Part shown: piece by piece, positions 10,443 to 22,700 of the stretch | How the letters are laid out: every line of letters begins with the position of its first letter | How positions within the stretch are numbered: position 1 is the first letter of the stretch | Source: Megaustenia siamemsis | Lineage: Eukaryota > Mollusca > Gastropoda > Stylommatophora > Ariophantidae | Length of the DNA: 64,000 nt | Direction of reading: 5' to 3' | Assembly: GCA_032433765.1 (NCBI GenBank) | Contig: JAVIAB010000092.1 | Coordinates: forward strand, 107,190,279 to 107,254,278 | Position numbers and translations under genes: made by a program | The notes under the pieces: generated by a model | Databases searched by the model: none | Seen by the model: only the letters and a program-made list of their open reading frames with translations | Told to the model about the DNA's origin: nothing

Positions 10443-11865
10443 ATAGTTGGTAATTAATATTTTATCTTTATATTATCTTCATGTTATTGTTCAATTTGTT
10501 CACAGCACAGCACATTTATAGTTGACAAAAATCATCACAGACTTCCTCATATATTATATAATCATAATCATTTTTATTGATTTTTTAAAAATTGGCACGT
10601 GATACATACTAGTGGATGCACTTCTCTTAGAATTAATGTTCTTTAATTCTGGACATTCAGGATGTTTATCACCGATGACTAATGAACAGTCCATAAGTGC
10701 ATATTTATACATTACTATCTCTCACACAACTTATTTACGACTTTTTCTATGAAATATGAAGCACAACTTGGAAGCTCTCTCAAAACACTTTCACAGCAAC
10801 TAAATGTGTATATGTTCTAATTCACTTGTTCTGTCTATTGTCTACTTCTCGACTAATTTCTTAAGTTACTGATATCTTTACTACTCTCTAGTCTGTTCCT
10901 TCATAACTTCTCAGGTAACTTAAAGATTCCTAACAACTTTCTGACTAGCTCTCTCTTCTTCCTTACTACTCTTCCTGACTTGCGGGCCTAACTAACTCTT
11001 AACTTCTTCTCACTGAATGACGTTACTAACTCTCATAACTTTCTGTCCTGGTCCTAACTATCTTAGTCTACATTTCTCACTTAACTTGACTTGGTCTATA
11101 TTTCTCTTAACTTATCGACTAAACTTAACTTCAAACCTATTGTGTCGAAGTTTAAATACTCCAACATCACTCTGTGTGTGAAATATCTGCAGCCAATGAA
11201 TTTGTCGCAATTGTCGCGAAGTGACAATTTGCAACCCCTTGAGCCAATCAACTCTCATCATTCTGACCCCAAATTTGAACTATGTCTAAGACTTTACAAT
11301 AACAAGTTGTTTTCGTGACTTCCCTATAATCTCTGGTCAGTTTGACCTCTCCTGAGTTTCAAAATAATGATGTTTATTTCATGACTTTGACCTGTACTGG
11401 AAGTTGTTTGTCAACCTATTTATCGGACGTTCAAGCCATGCGCTTATCCTCACTTCCACGACCTGCTTGGAAAATTTCCATTCCCTAAACTTATTATGTC
11501 CAGTACTATTCTGCACCTTTCCTTCCTTAGTTTTGTCCACTATCTCCTATGAACTTTCCAATCCCCAACTTGTTATTCTGTCACTAATACTGATGACCGC
11601 TATTCTATGTTACTGTCATAGTCTATTAAGAAGTGGGTACCGGCTAAGTTACCTGCCCCATACTTCCATTCACCTTTACTGTTACATCTCCACAACTTTC
11701 TTTCATTACAGCAATTTGTCAATCTTATTATTCATTTCCTAAAAAGCATTCTCTTAAAATTGTATTCTTCAACTTCTCGGGCCCATTGACATTCCAATCT
11801 GTTGTCCGTTTACACATACAAAAATGATGTGTCCGATGCAGTACATCAACACCGAGTGTCTTTTT
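10443..11865. other. Degenerate CTAACTT-rich non-coding stretch
   Basis: From about 10800 to 11760 short motifs such as CTTAACTT and AACTTTCTGAC recur irregularly, like a decayed simple repeat. Open frames here are compositional. Confidence 0.5.
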
Positions 11866-12057
11866 TTAAACTGAGATGGTAAAAAATGAATTTGTTATCC
11901 AGGCAGAGACATACAATCTACTCCTTTCGATTGTACCCTGCAAAAGGCTTGCTAACGTGCTCTCATCAGGATCTACATTCCCTTCTTGTGTAAATGGCCG
12001 TTGGATCTCACCAACCTTGAAGTCACGGGTTAATTCAATCATTCCAAGAGGATTCAC
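11866..12057 (-). other. Unrecognised open frame, possible coding relic
   Basis: A 63-codon minus frame with varied residues (NPLGMIELTRDFKVGEI, then QEGNVDPDESTL). The block is richer in GC than its surroundings, and a plus frame is also open across it. I recognise no family. It could be an exon or a transposon relic. Confidence 0.2.
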
Positions 12058-12435
12058 ACAAGGTTACCTTGAAAATTAGACCGCAACCTTGACCTCAACG
12101 TCACACCGATTCACAACAAATAGCCGTCCATGGAATTTAGATAATAACAGCAGCTTATGTGCTGTGTGGCTGCACTTTCCTTGTGTGTGTTGACGTAACT
12201 GTAAAATGCAACATTTGCATTAAAATTCCATGACGTATGTGGATCATGTAAGATAAACACGGCTTATTATGCGTCATATCCGTTATATTTCTATCCGGCA
12301 GCGTGATCTCTTCCAGCCAAGACCATTCGTTGTTTCTCTGTCGTACAGGCACCTTTAGTAGTGCTAAACGCCGTAGTTGGCGATTCTGTGCAAGGAATTC
12401 CGAGGACATTGCTTCGATACCCAACAACAATGTAG

Positions 12436-12436
<1 letters not shown>

Positions 12437-12493
<57 letters not shown>
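12437..12493. repeat. (TA)n microsatellite
   Basis: About 28 uninterrupted TA units. Confidence 0.98.
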
Positions 12494-12496
<3 letters not shown>

Positions 12497-13488
12497 ACTT
12501 TGCCACGAGGGAAAATTTAGTGGGATTGTTGAAGATAAACAAGAAAGAAATAATGACAGTTGCTTTTGAGGGAATTGGTCCAAGGTTAGGTACTAGTACA
12601 ACGGTGCGACAGAAGGGACTAATTTGAAATATGTATGACCTTGTAACTAGGGGTACTTTCTGCGTGAATATTTAGAACTATTTGATTGGATGAAATAAAA
12701 ACCCATGGGTTTGCCCTCAGCGCAGCAAATTCGATTCCAGTAATCAGCAAGCAATGCTTGTCATGAAAAGTATCTCTATTTTAGTTCACACTGGGCAATG
12801 CTAAAACTTTGAACTAAAGTAAATCAGCTTCAACATTACACGGGAAAAACACTAGTTTACATCATGATTATATCGATCTAATAATACTTTAATTCTGAAT
12901 AACTGAATGCATGTCAGATCTGGATTGCATTTACTGTTGGCGAAATTCCCCACTGGATGTGTGTCAGAAATCGTGGAAGGATTTTTTTTTTAAAGAAAAA
13001 TATTTCACATTGAAACTCGTGTAGTTATTTATTTACTATGATTTACTATATTATTTACTATGAAATTCTCAAAGTAGGTCCGTTTAAAACACAGCTGGAC
13101 GAAGCAAATTTATACAAATCAACGCATTTATTTCCGAACAAAAAGCTGCAAATACCCACAGTTAAATTATATACTCCCACATTAGTAGTGCGTCCAACAA
13201 AGTTCTATGCATGTTTTCCTACTTTTTTGTATCAATTACAGAAAGATGTCCTCTTAGCAACCATAATTCCACGAACTTGCTCTAGTTAAACTTAATATTT
13301 TGTGAGTATAAACAAAAATATATCGTAATACATTTTGTAAAAATGACAATATATTAATAGCATTATACAGTAAGAAAATATAGCTTATTTATCAATAAAT
13401 AAACAACAAGGTCATCAAGCACAGTGGTCACATCGATTGAGAAATACTTTAAGCATACATGTTTATATAACTATATAATGTTATACAA
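12494..13488. other. No gene seen
   Basis: AT-rich, nothing supported. Confidence 0.5.
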
Positions 13489-13793
13489 AAGACGAATATG
13501 GCAGACCACCGTGAAAGAGATTGGAGCGTCATCACGTAACGTTCCAAAGAAAGCCATGGAGAAAAATTATAACCATTGTTTTAGAACACTCTCATAAAAG
13601 TAATATTGGAAGGGAAAATACAAGGTAAAAGAGGCAGAGGCAGACCAAGATTAATATGGGCGAGTAACATCAAAAGATGGACAAGTCAACTTATGACAAT
13701 CTGCACCATCAAAGCAAGAGACAGAGTAGAATGGCGCTCCATGGTAGCCAACCTTCGATGCGGAGGCGGCACTCAATGATGATGATGATATAG
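13489..13793 (+). mobile_element. LINE 3' end, family C
   Basis: Starts AAAAGACGAATATGGCAGAC like the copy at 1737. Then encodes GKIQGKRGRGRPRLIWASNI, followed by KRWTSQLMTICTIKARDRVE and WRSMVANLRCGGGTQ, stop and (GAT)n. This is the basic GRGRPR and W-R-S end typical of LINE polyproteins. Confidence 0.75.
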
Positions 13794-13857
13794 TTATATA
13801 TGTATATGGTCTTTTTGCAAATTTAACGTTTATTCAAATGTTATCTTTTTTCACAAA

Positions 13858-13928
13858 AGGACACGAGGGCCACAAGAATGAAAGAAGGTTGGAAGAGGGC
13901 CACGGTAGAACAAAGTTGAGAAACGCTG
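13858..13928. mobile_element. hAT terminal fragment
   Basis: GAGGGCCACGGTAGAACAAA, then GTTGAGAAACGCTG. On the minus strand the end reads CAGCGTTTCTCAAC, close to the widespread hAT terminus CAGTGGTTCTCAAC. The following CTTTAGAG could be the 8-bp target site. No partner end was found. Confidence 0.5.
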
Positions 13929-13945
13929 CTTTAGAGTTTAGATGA

Positions 13946-14152
13946 AGCAGTTTGTTGTGATTTACTTTGTTTATATTTACTTTATTGGGATTTACTTTAT
14001 TGTGATTTACTTTATTGGGATTTACTTTGTTGGGATTTCCTTTATTGTGATTTACTTTGTTGTCATTTACTTATTCTGATTTGCTTTGTTGTGACTATTG
14101 TGATTTACTTTGTTGGGATATACTTTGTTGGGATTTACTTTGTTGGAATTTA
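13946..14152. repeat. Minisatellite, about 15-bp unit
   Basis: TTTACTTTGTTGGGA and variants with TATTGTGA recur about 13 times, imperfectly. Confidence 0.85.
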
Positions 14153-14724
14153 TTTTCTTGAAAATATTCGCAGAAACCACGAACTTTTACGTTTTCGTTT
14201 AAGTGAAACTTGTGTGCTGGTTGTCTCATTTTTGTTTCATCAAATGTATGTTGCCTTTGCAAAATCTTCTTGTCAATATATGGACTCTAAAATGAAGATA
14301 TATTCTTCTAAATCAGTATCGTTTCCTTCAATCACAGACATTATGATTGCAACAGCTTCATTCCGACTTCGTAGAGAGTAGATGAAATTATTCCTACCTG
14401 CAAACCTTTGAACTTCATATATTTCTGAATTTGATGTAAAACGTTCTATAATGAACGTGATTTTACATGCTTTTTACAAATAAATACTTCTCTCTTGTAA
14501 ATCCAAATTAGTTCTTTCTGTTCTTTGCGAACATCATAGATAAGATCATAATCGAGAATAAATTCACTTGACACTTTTATTTTAAAAGATCATCAACAAA
14601 GACAGAGATTTTTATTTAGATTTTTATATCACATTATATATCACATAAAATCTCGAAATGGAGGAATAAGAATATACCGTATCATAGTCAAGTATAAATT
14701 GAAGACTCTAATGACTATTTAGAT
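14153..14724. other. No gene seen
   Basis: AT-rich. One 96-codon frame starts in the array above and has no recognisable content. Confidence 0.5.
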
Positions 14725-15300
14725 ATCATCATCATCAAGTACCGTGCCCACTGGCGTAGGTGATCATGTCTCTCCACAGTTTTCGATGTCGGCAGCTGTT
14801 TATCATTTCTGTTTTTGACCTTCTGCCAAGCCATCTCTTAAGCTGTCTGTTATTTTTTCTCTTTGCTTCTCTCTATCTCTTCGTCCCTCAATTTTTCCAG
14901 TTGTTCTCTTCTCATTACATGGCCAAAAAATGATGCTTGTCTCTCCCTAATATTGGAAATTAGCTATCTTTTTGCTTTGACCTCTCTCAGAACATTCTTC
15001 ATTACTCTTTTTAGCTGTCCATGGTACTCTCAACATTCTTCTGTAAAACCACATTTCTACAGACTCCAGTGATTTTCTTGTCTGTTGTCCTATTGTCCAT
15101 GATTCGCATCCATATGTTAAGACTGGCTCTACATAACATTTAAGAACTCTTTTCTTGTTTCTATTGTCAAAAATGGATTGCATAGTATCTTCCTCATTTT
15201 TTGAAAAGCTGCTTTTGCCTGAGCCATTCTGTATTTCACCTCTTTTGTACATCTTCCGTCTGAGGTTAACAAAGTTCCCAAATATTTAAATTCATTTACC
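14725..15300 (-). mobile_element. LINE 3' end, family A (RTE/CFDP2-like)
   Basis: Minus strand reads KRGEIQNGSGKSSFSKNEED, then TMQSIFDNRNKKRVLKCYVE, PVLTYGCESWTIGQQTRKSL and ESVEMWFYRRMLRVPWTAKK. It ends in (ATG)n. It is very close to 18195 and 26785 and to the end of the long copy at 53948. 5' truncated and frame-broken. Confidence 0.8.
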
Positions 15301-15689
15301 ATGGCGATTCATGATTGTACAAAGAAATTACGACGGTGGTTTTCTGTTGCCTTCCGTCGGTTTGTTTACGGTTGGCTCCATTAGCCTTTGACTAAAAAGT
15401 CTCACCCACAAGGCAGTGGGGTTGTTTTATTTCGGGGTACCCTCCCTTAGCCTTTTACTCTCCCGAGCTTGCCTGCAATTAAATATTTAGATATAACTAT
15501 TTGTAATAGATTGTTATTATTTCCCGATAGAACCTTCTAATAACCGTAAGAACAACACCAAGTAACACAGGTTTACTAAACAAGTGGCGAGGCCATCTTG
15601 GAGATTTATGGCCAATATTCCATTATCAAACCGAGAAAACATAGTATACCTAAGACTAGCTCTTAACAACAAATAAACGCAATAGTTTG
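15301..15689. other. Unexplained GC-richer block, possible SINE
   Basis: 15310-15480 contains two similar phrases (TTAGCCTTTGACTAAAAAG and TTAGCCTTTTACTCTCCCGA) around CACCCACAAGGCAGTGGGG. It looks like an interspersed repeat, but no second copy is in the window. Confidence 0.3.
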
Positions 15690-15955
15690 AACTTGTCTAT
15701 CTATTGTCCTTTCGAGCCGAAGACGGCACATAGGGCAGAACCACAATCTCAAAAACAGAAACCTTGCGTGCCAAAGTGGCACATATTGCAGAGATCATTG
15801 CTTACTAAAATCTATGGCTCTGTTTCCATAACAATACTTTTTACAATGACAGCTTGTCAAGCCACCGAACAACCTCCTTAGTCGCCTCTTACGACATGTC
15901 TGGAAGGTCACAGTGTCATTATTCTTTACTTCCCACATAATGAGGCCCCGGTAAC
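15690..15955 (-). repeat. Two interspersed-repeat pieces
   Basis: 15690-15745 is the minus version of the end of the insert at 16862-17108 (CTATCTATTGTCCTTTCGAG, then CGGCACATAGGGC). 15868-15950 matches 2855-2945 (AGTCGCCTCTTACGACATG). Both are short and diverged. Confidence 0.5.
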
Positions 15956-16540
15956 ACACAGGCTTTTACTTATTTGAACTTTTACTGACATTTAAATAAG
16001 ATTCTAAAAGTCTACTTTTTATCAAAACGATGTATTCATACACAGTGTATATCAAACACCACTAACATTACTATCCATGCAAGTAACGGGGCGTAATTGT
16101 GTTCTTTCTTTCTTCTTATTTATCATTACTCTCTGAACAAAACTGCCTATGATTTTCCTTTCTCCCTAAAGGTTGAATCATAAGCAGATTATAGCGTTCA
16201 ATGACAACTAGACAAAACCTACTGTAGAATAATTCTAATTTCTGGCACAGAATAGCAGATATAAAAGTCGAACCATAATTACATTATATACGTGAGACCA
16301 GACTATCAGCCATTAAATTCATTCAATTTCTCGAGAGCGAACATTCGGGTTAGGTGACAGTTTAAACACGATTAACCTTCCTTATTCAGGAATGGGAATA
16401 ATTTAAGAGACTCCTATATTTTATACCGTCCGCCAAAACACAATGTCTCTCTTTAATCATTAGAAAATTTTTTTTGTAGAAATAGCATTTTGCGCGCAGC
16501 AGTGGCTGATCTATGTGAGGCAAGAAGTTCAGGTTCTATC
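15956..16540. other. No gene seen
   Basis: AT-rich, no supported feature. Confidence 0.5.
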
Positions 16541-16541
16541 A

Positions 16542-16556
16542 CCCCCCCCCCCCCCC
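16542..16556. repeat. C15 homopolymer
   Basis: Fifteen consecutive C. Confidence 0.95.
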
Positions 16557-16779
16557 ACATCGATCCCTTTTTATCACGTTCAACCTGTCGTTAGCTGAAA
16601 TGTTTACTGAAGCGCTAACAATAAAGGCCCAATTCTCAGCATAGTTAACACATAGTGCACAGGTTAGTGTTTTTGTTTCACTACGATAAAAAAAAAGGAA
16701 TGGCGATGAAAGAAAAGATGGAAGTTTGTGCCAAATGTGGACATTCTGCGATGAACAGTGACTATCTTCTTGACGACAC

Positions 16780-17225
16780 ACATTACCATTGCTGGTGTAT
16801 GTCGGGAGGCTCAAGACAGGACAGGGGGGATAAAGGCCATTTAGTCAAAGCAGTCGAAACGACTTCCTCTCTGAGGAAGACCAGGCGAGACACTGAGAAG
16901 AACATTGATGAGAGAGGCAAGAGCAGCAGGAATCGGCTCCCTCAATGAGATAGAGCTGCTTGCACACAACAGAGACAAATGACGAGATTTGATAAAATAT
17001 CTTTAAAAGAATTGAAAACTTCTAGAATAAAAATGTAGATAAGAGAGGGAGTATCTTGGTCTACGCCCTATGGGCCGGCTACGGCTCGAAAGGTCAATAG
17101 ATAAATAGATAGTCGCTACGACGTGTGAGACTCAGGATTTTTATTTCACTTCGATAGAGAAAGTCCTTTCTGCCTACCTCGGGTTTCGAACAACGTATAT
17201 CGGCTTTTCAGCCAGCGAAACAATG
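16780..17225 (-). mobile_element. SINE-4 copy split by another retroelement
   Basis: 16788-16873 and 17100-17225 together match the uninterrupted copy at 50016-50230 (CCATTGCTGGTGTATGTCGG at one end, CGGCTTTTCAGCCAGCG at the other). Read on the minus strand, the CAGCGAAACA side is a tRNA-like head. The insert at about 16862-17105 ends GGCTCGAAAGGTCAATAGA with a (GATA)-like tail. It is bordered by AGTCGAAACGAC and AGTCGCTACGAC, a plausible 12-bp target duplication with two changes. Confidence 0.65.
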
Positions 17226-17324
17226 GATTTTCTAACCCCTAACCTTCAACTCTGAATCTCTAGTTCACTGTTTTAACACCTAATCTACTAATTCGACGGT
17301 CGTCGAACATTTCTGATATAATCC

Positions 17325-17832
17325 ACTACTTCAACTTTCTAACTCACTTTTCTAACCTCATCCACTACTCCATCTCTCTAACTCACGTTTCTAACCTATT
17401 CCACTACTCCAACTCTCTAACTCACTTTTCTAACCTATTCCACTACTCCAACTCTCTAACTCACTCTTCTAACCTACTCCACTACTCCAACTCTCTAACT
17501 CACTCTTCTAACCTACTCCACTACTCCAACTCTCTAACTCACTCTTCTAACCTACTCCACTAATCCAACTCTCTAACTCACTTTTCTAACCTATTGCACT
17601 ACTCCAACTCTGTAACTCACTCTTCTAACCTATTCCACTACTCCAACTCTCTAACTCACTCTTCTAACCTATTCCACTACTCCAACTCTATAACTCACTC
17701 TTCTAACCTATTCCACTACTCCAACTCTCTAACTCACATTTCTAACCTAATCCACTGCTCCGACTCTCTAACTCACTCTTTTAACCTTATCCACCCTTCC
17801 GACTCTCTAACTCACTTTTCTAACCCATGGTC
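17325..17832. repeat. Minisatellite, 39-bp unit, about 13 copies
   Basis: Unit contains CCACTACTCCAACTCTCTAA. The period equals 13 codons, so one plus frame stays open (HYSNSLTHSSNLF repeated). No sign that it is translated. Confidence 0.95.
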
Positions 17833-18194
17833 CAGTGCTCCTTCGAATAATGTTTCAGTTCCTCCATGTTTACAGCCTTGCCTCACGACCTTCATAACGT
17901 AATCCTGTTTACTTCTACATCCTATTTCCCCCGTAGCTTTATACAAATAACTGGTTGTTGTGTTGACTGAATGAGCGTAATTTTTGTTGGAATGACGTCG
18001 GTTCTGGTTTCAATTATTATATTTAAATTATATCAGTGCTGCAGCTCACAAAAATGTCATGGCAGTGGAGGATGAATTATAGGTGTAGAACAAACATAGA
18101 CAGCTGTAGTGCCGTAACATGATAGGTATACCATGGTATCTGTATAATAAGAGTGGCTATTTTTAAAAAAAGTGCAAAATAAAGACAAGTGGAA
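17833..18194. other. No gene seen
   Basis: AT-rich spacer between the array and the next LINE tail. Confidence 0.5.
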
Positions 18195-18826
18195 CAATAT
18201 TAAAACAGGTAAATGAATTTAAATATTTGAGAACTTTGTTAACCTCAGACAGAAGATGTACAAAAGAGGGGAGGTGCAGAATGGCTCAGAACGGCAAAAG
18301 CAGCTTTCCAAAAAATGAGGAAGATACTATGCAATCCATTTTTGACAATAGAAACAAGAAAAATAGTTCTTACATGTTATGTAGAGCCAGTCTTAACATA
18401 TGGATGCGAATCATGGACAATAGGACAACATGGACAATAGGACAACAGACAAGAAAATCACTGGAGTCTGTAGAAATGTGGTTTTACAGAAGAATGTTGA
18501 GAGTACCATGGACAGCTAAAAAGAGTAATGAAGAATGTTCTGAGAGAGGTCAAAGCAAAAAGAGAGCTAATTTCCAATATTAGGGAGAGACAAGCATCAT
18601 TTTTTGGCCATGTAATGAGAAGAGAACAACTGGAATATATTGTAACAACTGGAAAGATTGAGGGACGAAGAGATAGAGGGAAGCAAAGAGAAAAAATAAC
18701 AGACAGCTTAAGAGAATGACTTGGTAGAAGGTCAAAAACAGAAATGATAAATAGCTGCCGAGATCGAAAGTTGTAGAGAGACATGTTTACCTACGCCAGC
18801 AGGCCCGGTACTTGATGATGATGATT
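18195..18826 (+). mobile_element. LINE 3' end, family A
   Basis: Carries the family A end: ESVEMWFYRRMLRVPWTAKK, then REVKAKRELISNIRERQASF and FGHVMRREQLEYIVTTGKIE, and the end GGTACTTGATGATGATG. Its reading frame shifts several times, and a short GGACAATAGGACAACA duplication lies at about 18414-18440. Confidence 0.8.
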
Positions 18827-19744
18827 AACTTCCTCAGTTTTGGACTCTGTTGTAATAAATAAATTATGTTGAAACGGCTAGTGTCCAGTTGTATGTGTAT
18901 ACATGTGCATGTTTATGTACTTGTATTATCTATCAGAGCGTCACTAGCTTTGTGATAGCGACCTGGTTTTAGCGTTAAAAAGAGATTTGGTTGTCGTGCT
19001 GATCAATTCCTCGCAATGTTATGACTAGTCTTATAGATGTTTGTTCTTTGTGTAATATGTATATGTCGTTGCAGCTCAATTCGGTTTATGTTATTCCCTT
19101 TTGATGGTTTACTATCTCTCGGGTATATAAGAATATAGATATTACTAGCGGCTGCGTCAATCAGGTTTGTATTGTTTGCTAATATTTATATCCCTCAAAT
19201 AAGCTTCGCTTTTACTAGTGTTGTTATGGTCATTGCTGTTCGGGCCAATATTTTTTTTTTTTGCTTAGATCTTTCGTCGGATACAATTAATTGTGAATAT
19301 TTAAACTTTGACTGTATCGACCTCTTGGCTGCTCGCTATACACAATGCTTCTGTGTTTATTCGTCATTAACTTGAGATTGTTTATATTGATCTCCACACC
19401 GTTTGACTAAGTTACAGATACAATATTCTTTATTAAGTTTACCAGTTCTTGCCTTTTCATTGTTATGCCCTCAATTTGTCATTTGGTGATTGCTCTCAAT
19501 TGATTAAAACGTGATATTGATGAGCATTTTCCCATTTCTATCAGAAATACGTTATAAAGCATAGAGGCTAGCGTCCCTGCCTAATTCCCACACTTGAGTG
19601 GAATTATTTTCCCAGTTTAATATGAATGTAATCTACGCTTTTCGACTGCTCATAAAATTGTTTAATTTATCAGACAATGCTGATTTTGTAGTCATTCATT
19701 GTTGATAACATGAGAGAAAGATCACAGCCAAGAGAAGTATATGA
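18827..19744. other. No gene seen
   Basis: AT-rich. No readable domain on either strand. Confidence 0.5.
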
Positions 19745-21400
19745 GTTATGATGTCCGTGTCTATATATTTTAGTCAGCGCCCAGAAATTTCTATGAGATG
19801 TGATGTTAATGTCAATATTTTTGGTCGTGGCTCAGAGAAGTATAAAAAAAAAAGTAAAAAGCCCCCGTCACGCCAAGTAGCATATAGGGAATATGGTGTT
19901 AGTTACCATCAATTTTACAGACCTTCAGCACGTGATTATTGGAGTAATGTGGTCGGTATTACGCCCGTGCCGCTTTACTTTCCCAGAAAAAAATCCGGTG
20001 CCCATTTTAGGCTGGGTGAACCCGGAAACCGTGGGTTGGGATCGAACCCTACCTCATGTCCTTTGTAGTCCAGTTCACTAACCACTGAGCTATCGCGGCT
20101 CTCTAAAGTATAAAAGATATGATGTTAATGTCGTCTTTATTTTTGTCATGCTCACACGTAATATAAAAGATATGATGTTAATGTCAATATTTTTGGTCGT
20201 CGCTCAGAGAAATATAAAATATATAATGTTAATGTCAATATTTTTGGTCGTCGCTCAGAGAAATATAAAATATATAATGTTATTGTCAATATTTTTGGTC
20301 GTTGCTCAGAGAAGTATAAAATATATAATGTTAATGTCAATATTTTTGGTCGTCGCTCAGAGAAGAATAAAAGATATGGTGTTATTGTCAATATTTTTGG
20401 TCGTCGCTCAGAGAAGTATAAAAGATATGATGTTAATGGCAATATTTTTGGTAGTCGCTCAGAGAAATATAAAAGATAATATTTTTATATCGTCCCTATT
20501 TTTGTCATGCTCATAAGTAATATAAAGGATGTGATGTTAATGTCTCTATTTTGTCGTGCTCATAGAAGTATAAAAGATAATATTTTTATGTCGTCTCTAT
20601 TTTTGTCATGCTCACAAGTAATAAGAAAGATATGATGTTAATGTCAATATTTTTTGTCGTCGCTCAGAGAAGTATAAAAGATAATATTTTTATGTCGTCT
20701 CTATTTTTGTCATGCTCACAAGTAATATAAAAGATATGATGTTAATGTCAATATTTTTGGTCGTCGCACAGGGAAGTATAAAAGATATTATGTTTATGTC
20801 AATATTTGTGGTCGTCGCTCAGAGAAGTATAAAAGATATGATGTTTATGTCAATATGTGTGGTCGTCGCTCATAGAAGTATAAAAGATAATATTTTTATG
20901 TCTCTATTTTTGCCATGCTCACAAGTTATATAAAAGATATGATGTTAATGTCAATATTTTTGGTCGTCGCACTGAGAAGTATAAAAGATATGATGTTAAT
21001 GTCAATATTTTTGGTCGTCGCACTGAGAAGTATAAAAGATATGATGTTAATATCTTTATATGTGGTCGTCGCACTGAGAAGTATAAAAGATATGATGTTA
21101 ATGTCTCTATTTTGTCGTGCTCATAGAAGTATAAAAAATATGATGTTAATATAAATATTTGTGGTCGTCGCACAGAGAAGTATAAAAGATATGATGTTAA
21201 TGTCTCTATTTTGTTTTGCTCATAGAGGTATAAAAGATGTGATGTTAATGTCAATATTTTTGGAATGTTAATATCTATTTGTTTTTGTTATCGTCGGAAG
21301 ATGTTTAGAGGATATAATGATAATGTCAATATTTTTGGTCGCTGCACAGAGAAGTATAAAATAGATATGATGTTACTGCCTCTATTTTTGGTCGTCGTGC
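19745..21400. repeat. Minisatellite, 51-bp unit, about 28 copies
   Basis: Unit contains TATGATGTTAATGTCAATAT and TTGGTCGTCGCTCAGAGAAG. The period is 17 codons, so both strands stay open in long frames. Shorter variant units with TTGTCATGCTCACAAGTAAT are interspersed. A SINE-1 copy interrupts the array at 19848-20105. Confidence 0.95.
19848..20105 (-). mobile_element. SINE-1 (tRNA-derived) inserted in the 51-bp array
   Basis: Minus strand begins GAGCCGCGATAGCTCAGTGG (A box), then GTTCGATCCC (B box) and the family body, ending in an A/T run. Flanked by the perfect 10-bp repeat AAGTATAAAA (19838-19847 and 20106-20115), which belongs to the array unit. The SINE therefore landed in a pre-existing array. 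Confidence 0.85.
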
Positions 21401-21789
21401 AGTCTATGGGATATGTTAGCGTCCATGTTATTGATCATAGACACAATCAATGGTAAGCGTTATATCAGTGCCGTCTGTCTTAAAAACAAAATGCGGTATA
21501 CATTTAAGTCTGGATGAACCTAGAAGCTGTTGATCGAATCAATGATTCATCTTCTTCTATACAATAATTCAGTCATTTCAACAACCACAGCCCCCCACCA
21601 GACCTAATAATTCTTCATGCCATATTATAATCTTGAAGTGTACAAAAACGCGATACATTTTTTATCCTTATAAACCATGTTTGTTTGAACTTTGTGAAAG
21701 TAATTGGCACCCAAGTTCTCAAATCGACCTCTACAAGTAGAGTGATATCCAGTGACATGTTGTAACTATTATTATTTTACAAATTGAGT
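21401..21789. other. No gene seen
   Basis: AT-rich spacer between two arrays. Confidence 0.5.
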
Positions 21790-22700
21790 GATAACATCAC
21801 TGGATCGTTGATAAAGATAAACTTTCTACACAGTGATTGATATCATACCCTTGATAAGTTGATACAGATAAACTGTCTACACACTGATTGATATCATACC
21901 ATTGATAAGTTGATACAGATAAACCTTCTACACAATGGTTGATACCATACTATTGATAAGTTGATACAGATAAACTGTCTACGCAATGGTTGATACCATA
22001 CTATTAATAAGTTGATACAGCTAAACTGTCTACACAATGGTTGATACCATACAATTGATAAGTTGATACAGATAAACTTTTTACACAATGGTTGATACCA
22101 TACCATTGATAAGTTGATACAGATAAACTTTCTACACAATGGTTGATACCATACCATTGATAAGGTGATACAGATAAACTTTCTACACAATGGTTGATAC
22201 CATACCATTGATAAGTTGATACAGATAAACTGTCTACACACTGATTGATATCATACCATTGATAAGTTGATACAGATAAACTTTCTACACAATGGTTGAT
22301 ACCATACTATTGATAAGTTGATACAGATAAACTGTCTACACAATGGTTGATACCATACTATTAATAAGTTGATACAGCTGAACTGTCTACACAATGGTTG
22401 ATACCATACAATTGATAAGTTGATACAGATAAACTTTTTACACAATGGTTGATACCATACCATTGATAAGTTGATACAGATAAACTTTCTACACAATGGT
22501 TGATACCATACCATTGATAAGGTGATACAGACAAACTTTCTACACAATGGTTGATACCATACCATTGATAAGTTGATACAGATAAACTTTCTACACAATG
22601 GTTGATACCATACCATTGATAAGTTGATACTGATAAACTTTCTACACAATGGTCGATACCATACCATTGATTATCTGCTACAAATAACCATTCTACACAA
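21790..22700. repeat. Minisatellite, 51-bp unit, with 357-bp higher-order repeat
   Basis: Unit contains GATAAGTTGATACAGATAAA and CACAATGGTTGATACCATAC. A rare variant, CTATTAATAAG, occurs at 22001 and 22358, 357 bp apart (7 units). A seven-unit block was therefore duplicated. Minus frames stay open and are not genes. Confidence 0.95.
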
